DNA of 36,250 nt from Blattamonas nauphoetae (Eukaryota; Preaxostyla; Oxymonadida). The DNA lies in assembly GCA_033064195.1 (NCBI GenBank), contig JARBJD010000530.1, forward strand, positions 1-36,250, given 5' to 3'. How positions within the stretch are numbered: the first letter of the stretch is position 1; every line of letters begins with the position of its first letter. A program made the translations under genes and the position numbers. Shown piece after piece: positions 1 to 10,876 of this stretch. The notes below the pieces were generated by a model that worked only from the letters and a program-made list of their open reading frames with translations, searched no databases and had not been told where the DNA came from.

Positions 1-42
1 TCCTCTCCTTGTCTTGTCAATTCTTTTGTTGCAACACCCCAA

Positions 43-1763
43 TCACATTGGATTGATGGAATATTTACACTTGCGATCTTGCGCCATGGCGGAGATGACT
101 ATCAATTGAAGAAGTGTATCTTGATCTACTTGATTATTGAGATATGGGAGAGGATGAGATGAGAGGATTGAGAGGAGGATCAGAGTGATCATAGAGATCG
201 GACCCAAGGAGGAGTTGTGAAACACGTGTCGAAAGAAATTTGCAACAAAGGAGAATGGATTACTTGAAATGTGAGCAGAGGAATAAAAGAGGGCATTTTT
301 CTTCGTCGTGCATATAAGATACTGCGAGGGTCCGCTGTCTGAATGACTGGATGTCTGATCAGAACCTTGTTTCAATGTGATGCCATCAACCCCAATCATC
401 TTTCAGTGTATGTTGCCGTTGTGGAAAGAAGTCCTTCTTCCAGTATCCATCTTCACTGTTTCTTTCCTCAGGTTGTCCCGTGTCACCTGACGAGAAATCA
501 GAATTCCACGATTGATGATCATGACGACCATCCGACAGATTCTGCTTGTGTCGAAGGTAGTCATCACAAGTTGTGAATGGGGAGCTCCCATCTGAAAGGC
601 AACGTTCTTGAACGAATCAGGGTGGACGAGGCCACTGTCGAAGTCGGTGAGAGAGCTCTCATCGAAGAACATGCGAAGGATGTGTTCAGATCGTTGCAGG
701 ATGTTCAAAGTGGTGTTCTTGTCGCTTCGGAGCAGCCGGCAGACTGCGAAAAGTGAAGTGCAGTCTGATTCAGCTCAAAATCCTGTCCTGCCCTCCTGCC
801 TGAATCACAAACTGTGGGAAGACGTTGATTGATGACTTGCCGGAACTGATGAAGGATTGGAAGTTGTGGGAAGGGACACTCTGCTCAGCAGCCGACAATG
901 GGGCAGGAAGACAAGGACCTTCCGCGACCCAAAGTACAAAAGGTTTTCGATCCCATCCAGACACAGAAGAACACTCGAAGCGCTGCGGAGGTAAAGACCA
1001 CGACAAAGGATTGAGATGGACGCACATCGTTCGTGACCGGAGACCAACGATAGCTCTCCTTTTCCCAAAAGCTTCGATTTGGTCGTCCGAGGCGCAGGTG
1101 ATGTTGACAATGAGGAGGACGATCTCCTCCAACACACGATCGGAGAGGAGAGATTCTCGGCTATCGAATACATGAGAGTCATCACGTCTGACTGGATGAG
1201 AACGTGGAGGGTAGTTGTGGAGAGTCGAGACTTCCGAGTAGAATCTGATTGTCTGGCAGACTACTGGCTCCTCCAGTCGTGTCAAAAGAGGTTGGAGAAC
1301 GACTATTGCATCATTTTCGAGAAAAATCTACAAAGAGTAAATAAGGGAATCCTCCAAACATCGAAAAGATCTTGTTCCAGATGGAGGCATTCTGTCAGGA
1401 GCAATATTGGCGTGGGGGTGATTCGGTCTTGATATTGCCTAATCATTCGTAGAATGGTACCAATCCAGTGTTCGAGGTGAGATTGGTAATATACTTCCCA
1501 TTTTCCGCTATCACCATGTTCCGTAGGAATGAACAAGCTTTATCTGCTTCGTTGAAGCGAAAATGCGAGAAGCTGTCACATATTTGTGGAATTGTCATTG
1601 AAAGAAAAGCTAAATGGTAAGGATCGCATGGATTCGACGAAAGAGAGTTGAGACAATCGAGTGCTCGATACGTGAGAGAATATGTGACAGTTTCGAGTTC
1701 AGGGTATGAGATAGTAGTTGATAGAATTGAGTTTATGTTTGGAATGAAGGATAAGAGAAACAT
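43..1763 (-). CDS. Hypothetical minus-strand gene, spliced or decayed
   Basis: I do not recognise this protein. Open minus-strand stretches follow each other in different frames: about 1763-1443, 1320-770, 708-403 and 399-43. They are rich in Leu, Ser and Ile and look helical, for example LEEIVLLIVNITCAS near 1150-1110. At about 1335-1322 the reading into that stretch is preceded by a CTTTGTAG acceptor-like site, so at least one frame change may be an intron. Others, such as the change near 750, show no convincing splice pair, so decay is equally possible. The length and Leu-rich pattern would suit an ARM/HEAT-like helical protein, but no repeat could be aligned. The piece at 399-43 may be unrelated. 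Confidence 0.35.
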
Positions 1764-2880
1764 GTGTCAATAATGATGGATTTACTCGCAGGATCAGCGA
1801 AGAGAAGAGATAGACACATGAAAGACTGAAAAATTAATAAAATAAGAACTGACTTGGTATTTCAAGTGGAAATTTGATGATGAACAAACGCGAATGATTG
1901 TGGCGATGATTTGTGGATAGTAGGAAATGCGGTTTTCGACGGAATTTGTAGAAAACAGCAAAATGAGCATGTTGAGTGCTCCAAGCTAGTGGCATCAGAA
2001 GAATAAAATATAAACAATGTGTTCATCATTTGGACTGGAATCGATGAACTGTTCAATGCAATCATAAATGTCGCCCTATGCTGCAAAGATAGAAAACTTG
2101 CTGACCCATCTGTAAAAGGAGATGGAGAAATCAATCAAGAAACCTGTTGAAAGGAAATTATATATTTGTTTGAATAAATCTCCAACTTCGTTCTCGTTCG
2201 TCGTTTGCAGCGAATATTTCAACGTACAAAGAAAATGTTCCATCTAAAGAAACGATTCTTTCAAATAAAATGAATACATTCTCAAAAAAGTTACCGGGTC
2301 CACATTTAACTTCGAAGATGTATTTTGGTGAGGAAGTTGGTTTCGCCGATGATTGCGTAATTTTAACGATTCTGTCTGTGGTATCTTGAAAATAGACTTT
2401 GGGTTGCCTTCACAATCAAACTGATCAATTCGATCTCGCTCTCGCCAGAAATCATCTGTCATGAAAGGATGGTTTTGGGTCGAATTGATCAAGACTCTAT
2501 CATTTGATAGGAATTGTTCGATTTGATTCCGGATATATCATGTATTAAAAGTTGCTGTTACAAAAGTTAAACATTTTGAGCCAATAAAAACAGGATGATT
2601 GATGCGTGATACGATCTCATCCCAATCTTCGAATCTCTGTGCCATCCTAAAGTACAATCCAAAATGATGTCAAACTTCTTTCCGATGTCTATTTGTCTAT
2701 TTTTCTTCAAAATCACAAAGCAGAAAAACCCATATTTCGATCCTGATTTATCAGAAACGAGTGAACCAAGGTCGGTTCACTGTCTACTGACTTTGTAATG
2801 TTTTGGGTGAAGGTCAACAGAGAAAAGATAAAGACAAACAAAAGATTACTGGTGAAAGTTAAGCGAGAAGAGATTACAAT
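1764..2880. other. No recognised gene; AT-rich spacer
   Basis: Only short open stretches are present, at 2134-1862, 2492-2244 and 2898-2713 on the minus strand, with no motif I recognise and no clear splice sites linking them. They could be upstream exons of the 43-1763 gene or chance frames. No tandem repeat or RNA gene is visible. Confidence 0.4.
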
Positions 2881-3530
2881 CCGGTGACGACTGTTCACGG
2901 AGACAGCGTCGTTCAGGAGAAGAGTCGGTGTTTTCGGAATGGTGTGTTGATCTTGGACAAGTCCATCGCATATCGTAGTGGGTCACCCATCCGTTCCTGT
3001 GACAAATTCGTGTTTTCCTGGAAAAACCAATATTGTAGTTGTGTCACCAATATGTCCCATTCACCGATCCAACGTTTTTCTGGAAAAATATTGGTCAAAC
3101 TAAGAAAAACAATTGTGGACTTACTTCTCGACTCTAGAAAACCTCAAAACCCCGTTTTTCCCAATTTCAAAAGTGTTTCGGCAATATCTTCACAACCTGT
3201 GAACCGATTTTGAGCACATTTTTGTAGAATCGTTTATTTGAAGAAGGAAAATAGTGAAAAGAAACGAAACGGTATTGTAGAAATTTTCTGATAGTTGTGT
3301 CATTAATCCGTACATATTCAAAATCCGAAACATGGGGCTTGAAAATATATATTGGTCAAACAAAAACTATTTGGTTCCGCGCCGAAACCCTGTGTCGGGA
3401 GAAAACCTCAAAATACTGTTTCCTTTCGGCGTCCACACATGGGACAATATTTTTGACATCATAGGTCTCAACCGAAAAGGACACTTTCCTAAAATTCGTA
3501 AATCCTTCACGAATTGAGATGATATGTATT
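2880..3530. repeat. Repeat-like AT-rich block with recurring phrases
   Basis: Related phrases recur inside the block: CCTGGAAAAACCAATATTG near 3018, TTTCTGGAAAAATATTGGTC near 3077 and ATATATTGGTCAAACAAAAA near 3345. A TTGGTCAAAC followed by GGTTCCG pair near 3353-3378 recurs loosely near 32631-32661 (TTGGTCAAACTCC then TTCGGTTCCG). The open stretch at 2884-3213 covers the repeats and shows no domain. I read this as a relic of a dispersed non-coding repeat rather than a gene. Confidence 0.3.
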
Positions 3531-3951
3531 TTTAATTGAGATTCTTGATGTTCTGATCTCCATGATCGTTCTTCTCTGAAAAGGAGTCTGATCGAACCAT
3601 AATAGTGATATTCTGTCCAAGCTTTTCTGGAAAGGGCGTTTCACGATTTCGCTGTCTGTCTACGGCAGTGTAGTCATGAATTAATTAGCCATCAGTATCC
3701 TGGACACAGTCTGTTCTCACTATTTCGTCATCTCACCTCAATCTCAGATATTCTGCTTCTCAGACCTTTTGTCACATTTTTCCTTTCCTCTATCCCTCTC
3801 TCCCAGCAAACCCTCCTTGTAGTGCTCAACCACTGTCATCGAACGCACCTTTTCTGCCCGTGCCAATCATCAACCCTTCATTCTCATCCCTTCCTCCTCC
3901 TTCCTTGTCTTCCCTTCCTCCAGATATCTTCTCCACTCTCCTTCTTCTTTG

Positions 3952-5446
3952 TGGATGGGGTCAATTATTGTGACAGCAGACTGGGCAAGCTCACGCAGAC
4001 ATTCAACACGTTGATGAAAACTCTCTCAGAAGCGGACTATGTCGAGCGCAAGGATCTGTACGCTAGTCCCCGTATATCTCTCTTTCGGTTTTATTCTTTA
4101 TTTGTTCTCTGCTAGTCTTGGTTCGTAGGATTGGAGACTCATCAATGTCTTCGACCACGCTGCCTCAGCTGATGACCAGGATCTTAAAAACTTGTCGAAA
4201 CGGCCTTCCGCGTGTGTGTCCCACTCTCCTAATTTCTTGCAGCAATAGCAAGAACAAGGTCGTGCTCGGCGGACACAGTGCTTGTGGCATCGTCACCCAC
4301 CGCTTTGTTACCAGTGGCATCGTTGATCAGTCTTGGATCGACGCTTACATCTTTGTTGTCATCTCTTCGGGTGCTCCCTTCGGCGGTGCTCCGATGGCGT
4401 TTGGTTCTTCAGCGTCGCCAAGAAAGTGGATGTTCCCGTGGGTGTGCAGGAGAGATGAACGTTATTTTTGGGATGATTGATGATTCACGCTGTTCTTCTG
4501 TTATCTTCGTTCAATCTTTACCGTTCTTTCCGTCACAGTTCGGGGAGTCCACAATCAACATTCTGACGCAAGATTGCGGCTGTCTGCACTGGATGATCCC
4601 CAGCAAGAACACCTTCGACGACAATTATGTCGTTGGCCAGCTCAAAAGTATGCTTTCCACTCCATCTTCCATTATATTCACTGTTTTCTTTCATCTTCAA
4701 AACATCCACAGTCCTCTCCCTCCTCCAACATATCCTCCCTTCACCCACTCTCCCTCTCCCATCTCTCTCGCTTGCAAAGGCGACATTATGCGCAACATCA
4801 CAATGAAGAACAGGACGTGGACATTCGACCAGGGAGGTAAGGCCGGTTTGAAGACAGACATCCAACACACTCGAAACATCACCGACAAGCCTCTCGTCAA
4901 GCCGAAGGTGATGACACACGTGATGTACTCGATTGGTCTGTGTTTATCCATGTTTCTGCCCTTCCCACTCTCTCCATCTTTCTCTATTTTGTTGCCTTAT
5001 CTGCCAATCATTCGTGTCTCCTTCTTTTCTGCGCTTCTTCGTCGTCGTTAGGTGTCACAACCACTGCTGGTGTGATTCTGAATGCCACCAATCCGCGCAG
5101 GTGGTCGGACACGCATTCTGATTACTACGTGGATGGCGACGGCACAGTCCCGATTGTTTCACTCCAGTGGTGTGTCTTATTTCCGTTCATTCTCGTTCTG
5201 TGCCCTTTTTACCATTCTTTCGCTCTCCCTTCCCTCGCCTGATTTTCCACTCTTTTCTCATCTTTCGCAGTCCTCCGCAAGTGGAGAGACACCTCGCTTG
5301 TCGAATTCCACACGTACCGTGGCTGTGACCACATGGGCATTATCACAGACGCTGTCCCAATTGGCCATATTTTGGACATCACTGCGCCGGAAACTGCCGC
5401 GAATATGGAGGATGAGGACTCACTCAACCCTCCCGACGACTTTTAG
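3952..5446 (+). CDS. LCAT-family acyltransferase, lacking a visible N-terminus; possible pseudogene
   Basis: Lecithin:cholesterol acyltransferase (LCAT/PDAT) family, an alpha/beta-hydrolase that moves acyl chains between lipids. Seen: the DWRL block at 4129, the nucleophile motif GHSACG (Ser codon 4277), GAPFGGAPMAF at about 4371-4404, the acid in DGDGTVP (GAC 5138) and the His in DHMGI (5330). Introns with GT-AG ends: 4072-4128, 4212-4242 (31 bp), 4444-4538, 4648-4779, 4936-5051 and 5172-5270; the last five keep the frame. Two breaks remain. Exon 1 ends in a CCCC run one base out of phase with DWRL. The frame also slips by one base between MAFG and FSVAKK near 4400. The usual first 100 or so residues, with the substrate-loop PGx motif and signal peptide, are not visible upstream, so the 3952 start is only where similarity begins. 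It ends at TAG 5444. Family call firm; gene health uncertain. Confidence 0.75.
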
Positions 5447-5479
5447 AAGTCTATGTTACTTCATCACACATTTATCCTG

Positions 5480-6960
5480 TTATCTTCATCATTCTGTCCT
5501 TTCCAGAGAGTTCCATCCTTTTTGCTCAACATTCGTCCAACGTGGTGTCTAGCATATTGTGGAGAGACGTATCGTGTTGTGATTTTGTATGCTGCCCTTG
5601 ATTCATGGAGGATCATCATGAGAGAAGGGCATGATCGATCCGTCATCAACGATGCAAGAAGAATGTCCTCATCAATTGAATCCACATCGTTCTATTATGC
5701 CCAAAAACTCTGGAAGCAGATGGAATAATCATGTCAGAACGTGAACCATTCCTCACATTCGATCCTCAACGCACAATTGTCGATTGAGGACAAATCGAGA
5801 ATTTACTGTTCGCTTGTTGCCCTTGTGTAAGCTGAACACCTGTTTGATGAAGCCCTTCAAGGCAGAGCTGTCCAATTTTGAAGAAACTCGAACCAACATG
5901 GAAACAATCAGAACAAGAAGCGAACTTCGTTATCGACCTTGTTCCTTCTTCGACTGGATCGTTCATGCTTCAGCCAGATCGCCTTCTGGCTTTGTTTAGA
6001 GTATTTCCACTCTATTGTCATCTCCTCACTCGACTGTGGTCGCAGTGGTGATGACCTTCCTGGACAGAACAAACAGAGCTTCATCGAGCGAAATCCATCT
6101 TCGTATCAAGCTTCCAATCCTCTCTTCAATCATCATTCATCGATGAAACTGGTTCAAAAGTTTCTGAAAGTTCGTATCTCCACATTCTTCACATTCCATC
6201 TGGTTTCAAAGGAACTATTCATTTCCCGATCTAACTCATGGCCTTACCTCCACTACTCTTCACTGCTCCTTCCCACTTCATCGTGCGCTCCTCGATCATC
6301 ACTCGTACAGCAGGTGCCATCACTCCGAAAAGATCTACCAACACCAGCTTGATTCTCATTGGAGACCCTGTCACAACGGGAATTGTATCCGTCACTATGA
6401 CGATTCTCTCTCTTCCCGCAACCGATTGTTTCTCGTTTTCTTCTTCATCGTTGTCAACCTACCCTGGAGAAATCTTCATTGGTCTTCTCGACTCAACTAC
6501 ACCTGACACCGAAGTGGATGAAATCATTGGATGTAATATTAAGAGTTTGTCTCCCTTTTCCTCATATCTCCAGATTCTCTCTCACTCTCTTCATCGACTG
6601 GTCGAATCAACCTCAAGACACCATCCACCCGTCGCGTCACTGAACTGCCGTTAAACTACTCACATTTGAAGGAAGGAGCTTGTGTGTGGATGTAGGTGGA
6701 CATGGAATCGACACCTCGAACAGTCTAATTCTTCATGAATGGGCAAGCTGGCCAGCTTTATGTTTCTGGTCTTTCCCAATCTGTCAGAATCGGTGTTTGC
6801 TTCTCTCGTTTTTGTTCTCTTTCAAGTTCACTGTTTTTGTGCAAGAAACGTCGTTCGGAATTGACAGAATCGCTCGACAGCAAAGACCAACCCCAATCGC
6901 ACCGGAAATGAAAGATCTGACTTGCCAGAACTTGACCACACTTGTCTTTCGTGAAGGATA
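5480..6960 (+). pseudogene. Decayed host gene with SPRY-like C-terminal domain
   Basis: A plus-strand relic starts about 35 bp after the LCAT stop. Coding-like text jumps frame repeatedly: SILWRDVS near 5552, KTLEADGI near 5705, then a long open stretch 6238-6654 containing GEIFIGLLDSTTP and DEIIGCNIKS. It is followed by HLKEGACVWM, stop TAG (6693), VDMESTPRTV, stop TAA (6726), FFMNGQAGQLYVSGLSQSVR and, in another frame, TSFGIDRIARQQRPTPIAPE. The order (small beta-rich block, charged 'EGDCV..VD.' turn, 'FF.NG' strand, hydrophobic strand) is that of a SPRY/B30.2-like domain as I remember it from a multicopy oxymonad family that also carries kinase-like regions. At least two stops and several frame changes make it a pseudogene unless the assembly is poor here. 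Confidence 0.5.
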
Positions 6961-7149
6961 CTGAAAGAGAGTGAGATGGACTTGCTTGATCTTGGATTGG
7001 GCAATGTGGGTGGAGTGATTTACCGCATTTTCAAAACTACAACACAGTGATTTCTTGTTTCTCTTCTCTCCGTTCTGATTGACGGATACAACTTCATGTG
7101 TGTTGTTCACTCCGTTCATGCCATTGATTTCTTGATTCTACAATTTTGT

Positions 7150-7968
7150 GCGTCATTTCTGCCTTTCATCTTGATTTCTATCCGATTCTTCTATCCCGTC
7201 AGATTCGACCGATCTTGCAGTGGTTAGGCCATGCGTGTCCATTCTCTGTTGATTTCGGTGATAGAGATGGCATGGATGGTGAGAGATAGGATTGTGCGAA
7301 GGACTCGACAAGAGTGGAACACTACTCACGCGGACGAAGTGACATTTATAGATTGCTGCTCGGAAGTGTGGGAGGGCCATTTGGGAGCACATGCACACCG
7401 ACAGTTCTGATGAGATGCCCGACCAGCGATGGGCAAGCTTCGATTTGACATCGCTCCAATCTCGGAACATACCAACGAATTGAACTGCTCTACACCCACA
7501 CATCAGCCATCAACTGCTCTTGTGCTCATTTGTTGTGAAGATTGAGGTTATTCTCGCCGATGTTGAACAACCCAAAACGATCTATCACTTCACAACTGGC
7601 CACAATCGCTCCTTTCTCCCATTTGGACGTGCAATGTTCCTTCCCTTCATGCCCATATCATAAACCTGCTCCGCATTCTCCGACAATCTCGGAGACTCGC
7701 TGAAAGGCCTCGCCCACACTTTCACTCCGAATTGGCCGAACAGCAAGGATGATGCGATGTCTCCACACTTTTTGGGAAGCTGGATCAAACAGCACGTGTC
7801 GCTGTCAGCTGAACAACACTTAGAACACGGAGTCGAACAAAAATCAATCGAACACTCATCGCCGTCCACCAACTCCCCTCTTTCGGCTGTCTCCCAATCG
7901 TTTCTCGTTTCCTGGCCAGTGATGCAGCACAGTCTTCTTATAGCGGATACTCGAGTTATTTTACGTTA
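7150..7968 (-). CDS. Unknown Cys-rich protein segment, minus strand
   Basis: From 7968 down to 7585 the minus strand is open for 127 codons with no internal ATG needed. It carries eight Cys within about 24 residues (around ECSIDFCSTPCSKCC, 7846-7802), then KVWARPFSESPRLSENAEQ and GMKGRNIARPNGRKE before a stop. Cys clustering of this kind fits an extracellular or zinc-binding module; no family was recognised. Downstream, 7503-7153 holds a second minus-strand stretch (FRDWSDVKSKLAHRW) with a GTGAGTAG donor-like site near 7331. Whether the two belong to one gene is a guess. The plus strand over 7380-7970 is also fairly open, so the strand is not fully settled. Confidence 0.3.
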
Positions 7969-7989
7969 ATTCCTCTGTTTTTCGTTTTT

Positions 7990-9325
7990 CGTCATTTTTT
8001 GCCAAATGTGTCAATAGTGGCATTCAATCCAGACCTCACACAATCAATTCCTCCTGATATCCATTGTTTGTCCCTAACTGAATAATTCTTGTCTTGATTG
8101 GTTGAAGTTACTCTATTCATGGGATGGATCGTCACTGGGTTCCTCTCCGTAGCTTCACCGTTGCACTCGGAGACTAGATGAGAGCCGACACAGAAGCGGC
8201 CCAATCTGGACAACGGATGATGTAATCTCTGTTTTCGGAAGGCTTCGAAGACACACTCGAACAGAAGATGAAACACGAAAAGAGCGGCTCTTATGGGAGT
8301 TATCTTGTCAACAGCTGTCTCTCAATCTCACAGAAACTGGGATTGAATGTGTGAAGGCTGTGAACGATTCAATCTCAAATGACACATCGAAACTACCTCG
8401 CTGGAATGACTCCAACTCATTTCCGTGGACTCCCCTTCGATGTTTGGAATACTCTGATTGCTGGTACAGATGAACAGATTCTGCGATCGCCTCCACTCTT
8501 CTAGAAGTGGGTTGCTCATTTAGGTTCGTCGTTCTCAACGCGACTGTCTTTGACTGTCACATCTTCGACCGTCCTCTCCACACAATTCCTTGCGTCTCTG
8601 CACGATCCATTGTGACCAGATTATCTTTCCCACTCTCGACTTTTGGAGCATCTCAAAATCCCATCTCATCAATCTCGTAAAAATGAAATGTAGCCTACAC
8701 TCCCGCCATTTCACATCCACCCAGGATTGGTTCCATGATCGTCCCCTGTTGAACTTGTACTCTGTCATTGTTCTCGTTCCGGGAACCAATCCCCAAACTG
8801 TCATCCGAAACCGAAGAATCGAATCACTCTTCTCGACTTTGTTGGTCCACATGGGGTTTACTCTTCATTGCACCTCGTCGGGGATGGAACAACTTGTTGC
8901 GCACCCGGTTACCACCGTTTGAAAACGATCTCACGTTCCGTAGCGAAAAAGAAAGTCAACCGTTCGCATTAATCGCTGTTCTGATAACGATTCGAGACGC
9001 GACTATTTTGCATACAATTGACAAACTATTCAGGTATCTCTCTTCTTCCCTTTCACTGCCCCTCTCTCCTCAAATCCCATCATTTTCCCAAAACAGGTTA
9101 GAAGCCGTCGAACAACGACATTTGCACTGTTTTTGCCTTCCTGACCTCTCTCGCCCACGCTGGTGTCCCAATCACAAAGCAGGCAATCCTCCAGATTCTC
9201 TCAATGACAGCGCTGAAAACGTGGCGGAAGAAGGAGGGCGAGGGAAGGCTGTAGGCGACGAGGATTTGATTGCTGTTGTGAACAATGCGCATGCTCATCT
9301 TTTGATAATGTAGAAGCGACAATAT
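7990..9325. other. Coding-like pieces, strand unresolved
   Basis: Plus-strand text at 8310-8460 reads LNLTETGIECVKAVNDSIS and then PRWNDSNSFPW. At 8900-9034 it reads FENDLTFRSEKE up to KLFR. A good short intron, 9034-9096 (GTATCT to AACAG), leads into LEAVEQRHLHC, after which the frame slips to TVFAFLTSLAHAGVPITKQ and again to VGDEDLIAVVNNAHAHLL. The minus strand is also open at 8852-8535 and 8276-7992. I favour a broken plus-strand gene, because the intron fits and the last three pieces are co-linear. No family recognised. Confidence 0.3.
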
Positions 9326-9329
9326 CTGT

Positions 9330-10870
9330 GATTATCCTCCGCTTGGCCAGAATCCGTACTCTATACAAGAAACACGCTTGGACGGTGATCGTGTTTTCTC
9401 ACCGTGGTATTTTGAGAGGAGAGTGATGGAACAGACAAGAAGAGCGAAACCAAAAGAACACTGAGAGCAGAAAGATCGATCGCCTATTTCTCTCACAAAA
9501 TCCGGAAACCAAACATGCTGCTGGTCAAAATAAACCAAAGACTACTGCGGTATCCACTTCTCCCTCCTCGCTATCCAACTTATCTCCATCCGCCAGCAAC
9601 TTCATTCAACCTTAACACTCCGTTCAAGCGATCTCGGTGAACAGAACTCAATCAACATGTTCTGTTTGATTGGTCGTCCATGGTCTGATTCATAGTCAGA
9701 ATAAGACATCATATTACACATGCTGAACTTTTCAGTCCAAACCGGATCGTGATCAATCGACAATAATGATAATCGGACGTTTGTTTCCCCTTTTCATCGC
9801 TATTTCTATCTCTTCAGCAATCTGGTTCATCGTAATTGATAAATTTTCCAATATTCAGTTGCGACTGCTGTGATGAGCGAGGGAGGATTTGATTCGATGT
9901 TTGTTGTCGTTTAACCTTTATGTGTGCCTTCTTTATTGGCAAAACAGCACTCCTGCTCATCTTCACATACCTCTTTCCCAACCTCGCCGTTTCTGTCGCT
10001 ATGATTCAGCCAGGCTCATCGATTCCCTTCGTTTCTCAAACTCCACAACATCTGAAGATAAACACACAACGATCACTTTTACATTGCTTGGTGAATGCTC
10101 CTTTCTGGTTTCTTAAATTTGGGAGTTCTGAACAAGGACACTTTTCATTTTTAATTGGAATAGTGGTGACCATCATGTTTCTCCACCTTTCATTTCCAAC
10201 TGGACTTCTCTGATTGACTGTGGTGTAGGTTGTATTATGTGCATCACTATTTCGAGACGACTATATTGAAAAGGAAGAAGGAAAGAGAAATCGACGATAA
10301 CAACATGCGATAAGAATTGCTGGATAGATATGCGTTGAAACCAGAAAACGACGGAAATGCAAAAGAATATCGGCTCTGTGTCACTGCAATCAAATCCGTT
10401 CTGTGGGCATTTTGTGAGGAGGTGTTGCTGGAGAGGTGGAGTCAGATCATGAAAGGCGTTATCTTGATCTGCAGATCCCTTTCTCCCTCCTCAACCATGA
10501 CTACATCGGTTCCTTCCATCCGTCAGGAATGAGATTGGAATGGTTCGTTGTCGTCATCAGCTTGTTCTTTGGCTCTTCTTGTTCAGCGGCTGGTTTGGAA
10601 TTCTGTACTTCTATTTCGTCTCTCTTCGCTCATCTTCTCTTCTAACTGCTCATACAAATCGTCATTCGTCAGATAGATCTTAAAACATCTACACAAACGC
10701 ACTCTCGATCTTCCTTGTCTCTCGTCGCTTTCTGGTCGACAACATTAACTGCAGAAACAGCATACACAACACACCAATCCACCTCTCCCGTCTCACACAC
10801 TATGTTCGCCTATCTCCGTTGCAGTAGAGTGGAGAAGGGCAGAAGAGGGAGATTGGGGTTGGCAGCGAGC
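9330..10870. other. No recognised gene
   Basis: Short plus-strand stretches at 9889-10213 and 10317-10645 contain hydrophobic runs but no motif, and pyrimidine tracts typical of introns or spacers. No repeat, RNA gene or clear splice pair seen. Confidence 0.4.
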
Positions 10871-10876
10871 AGCGAG

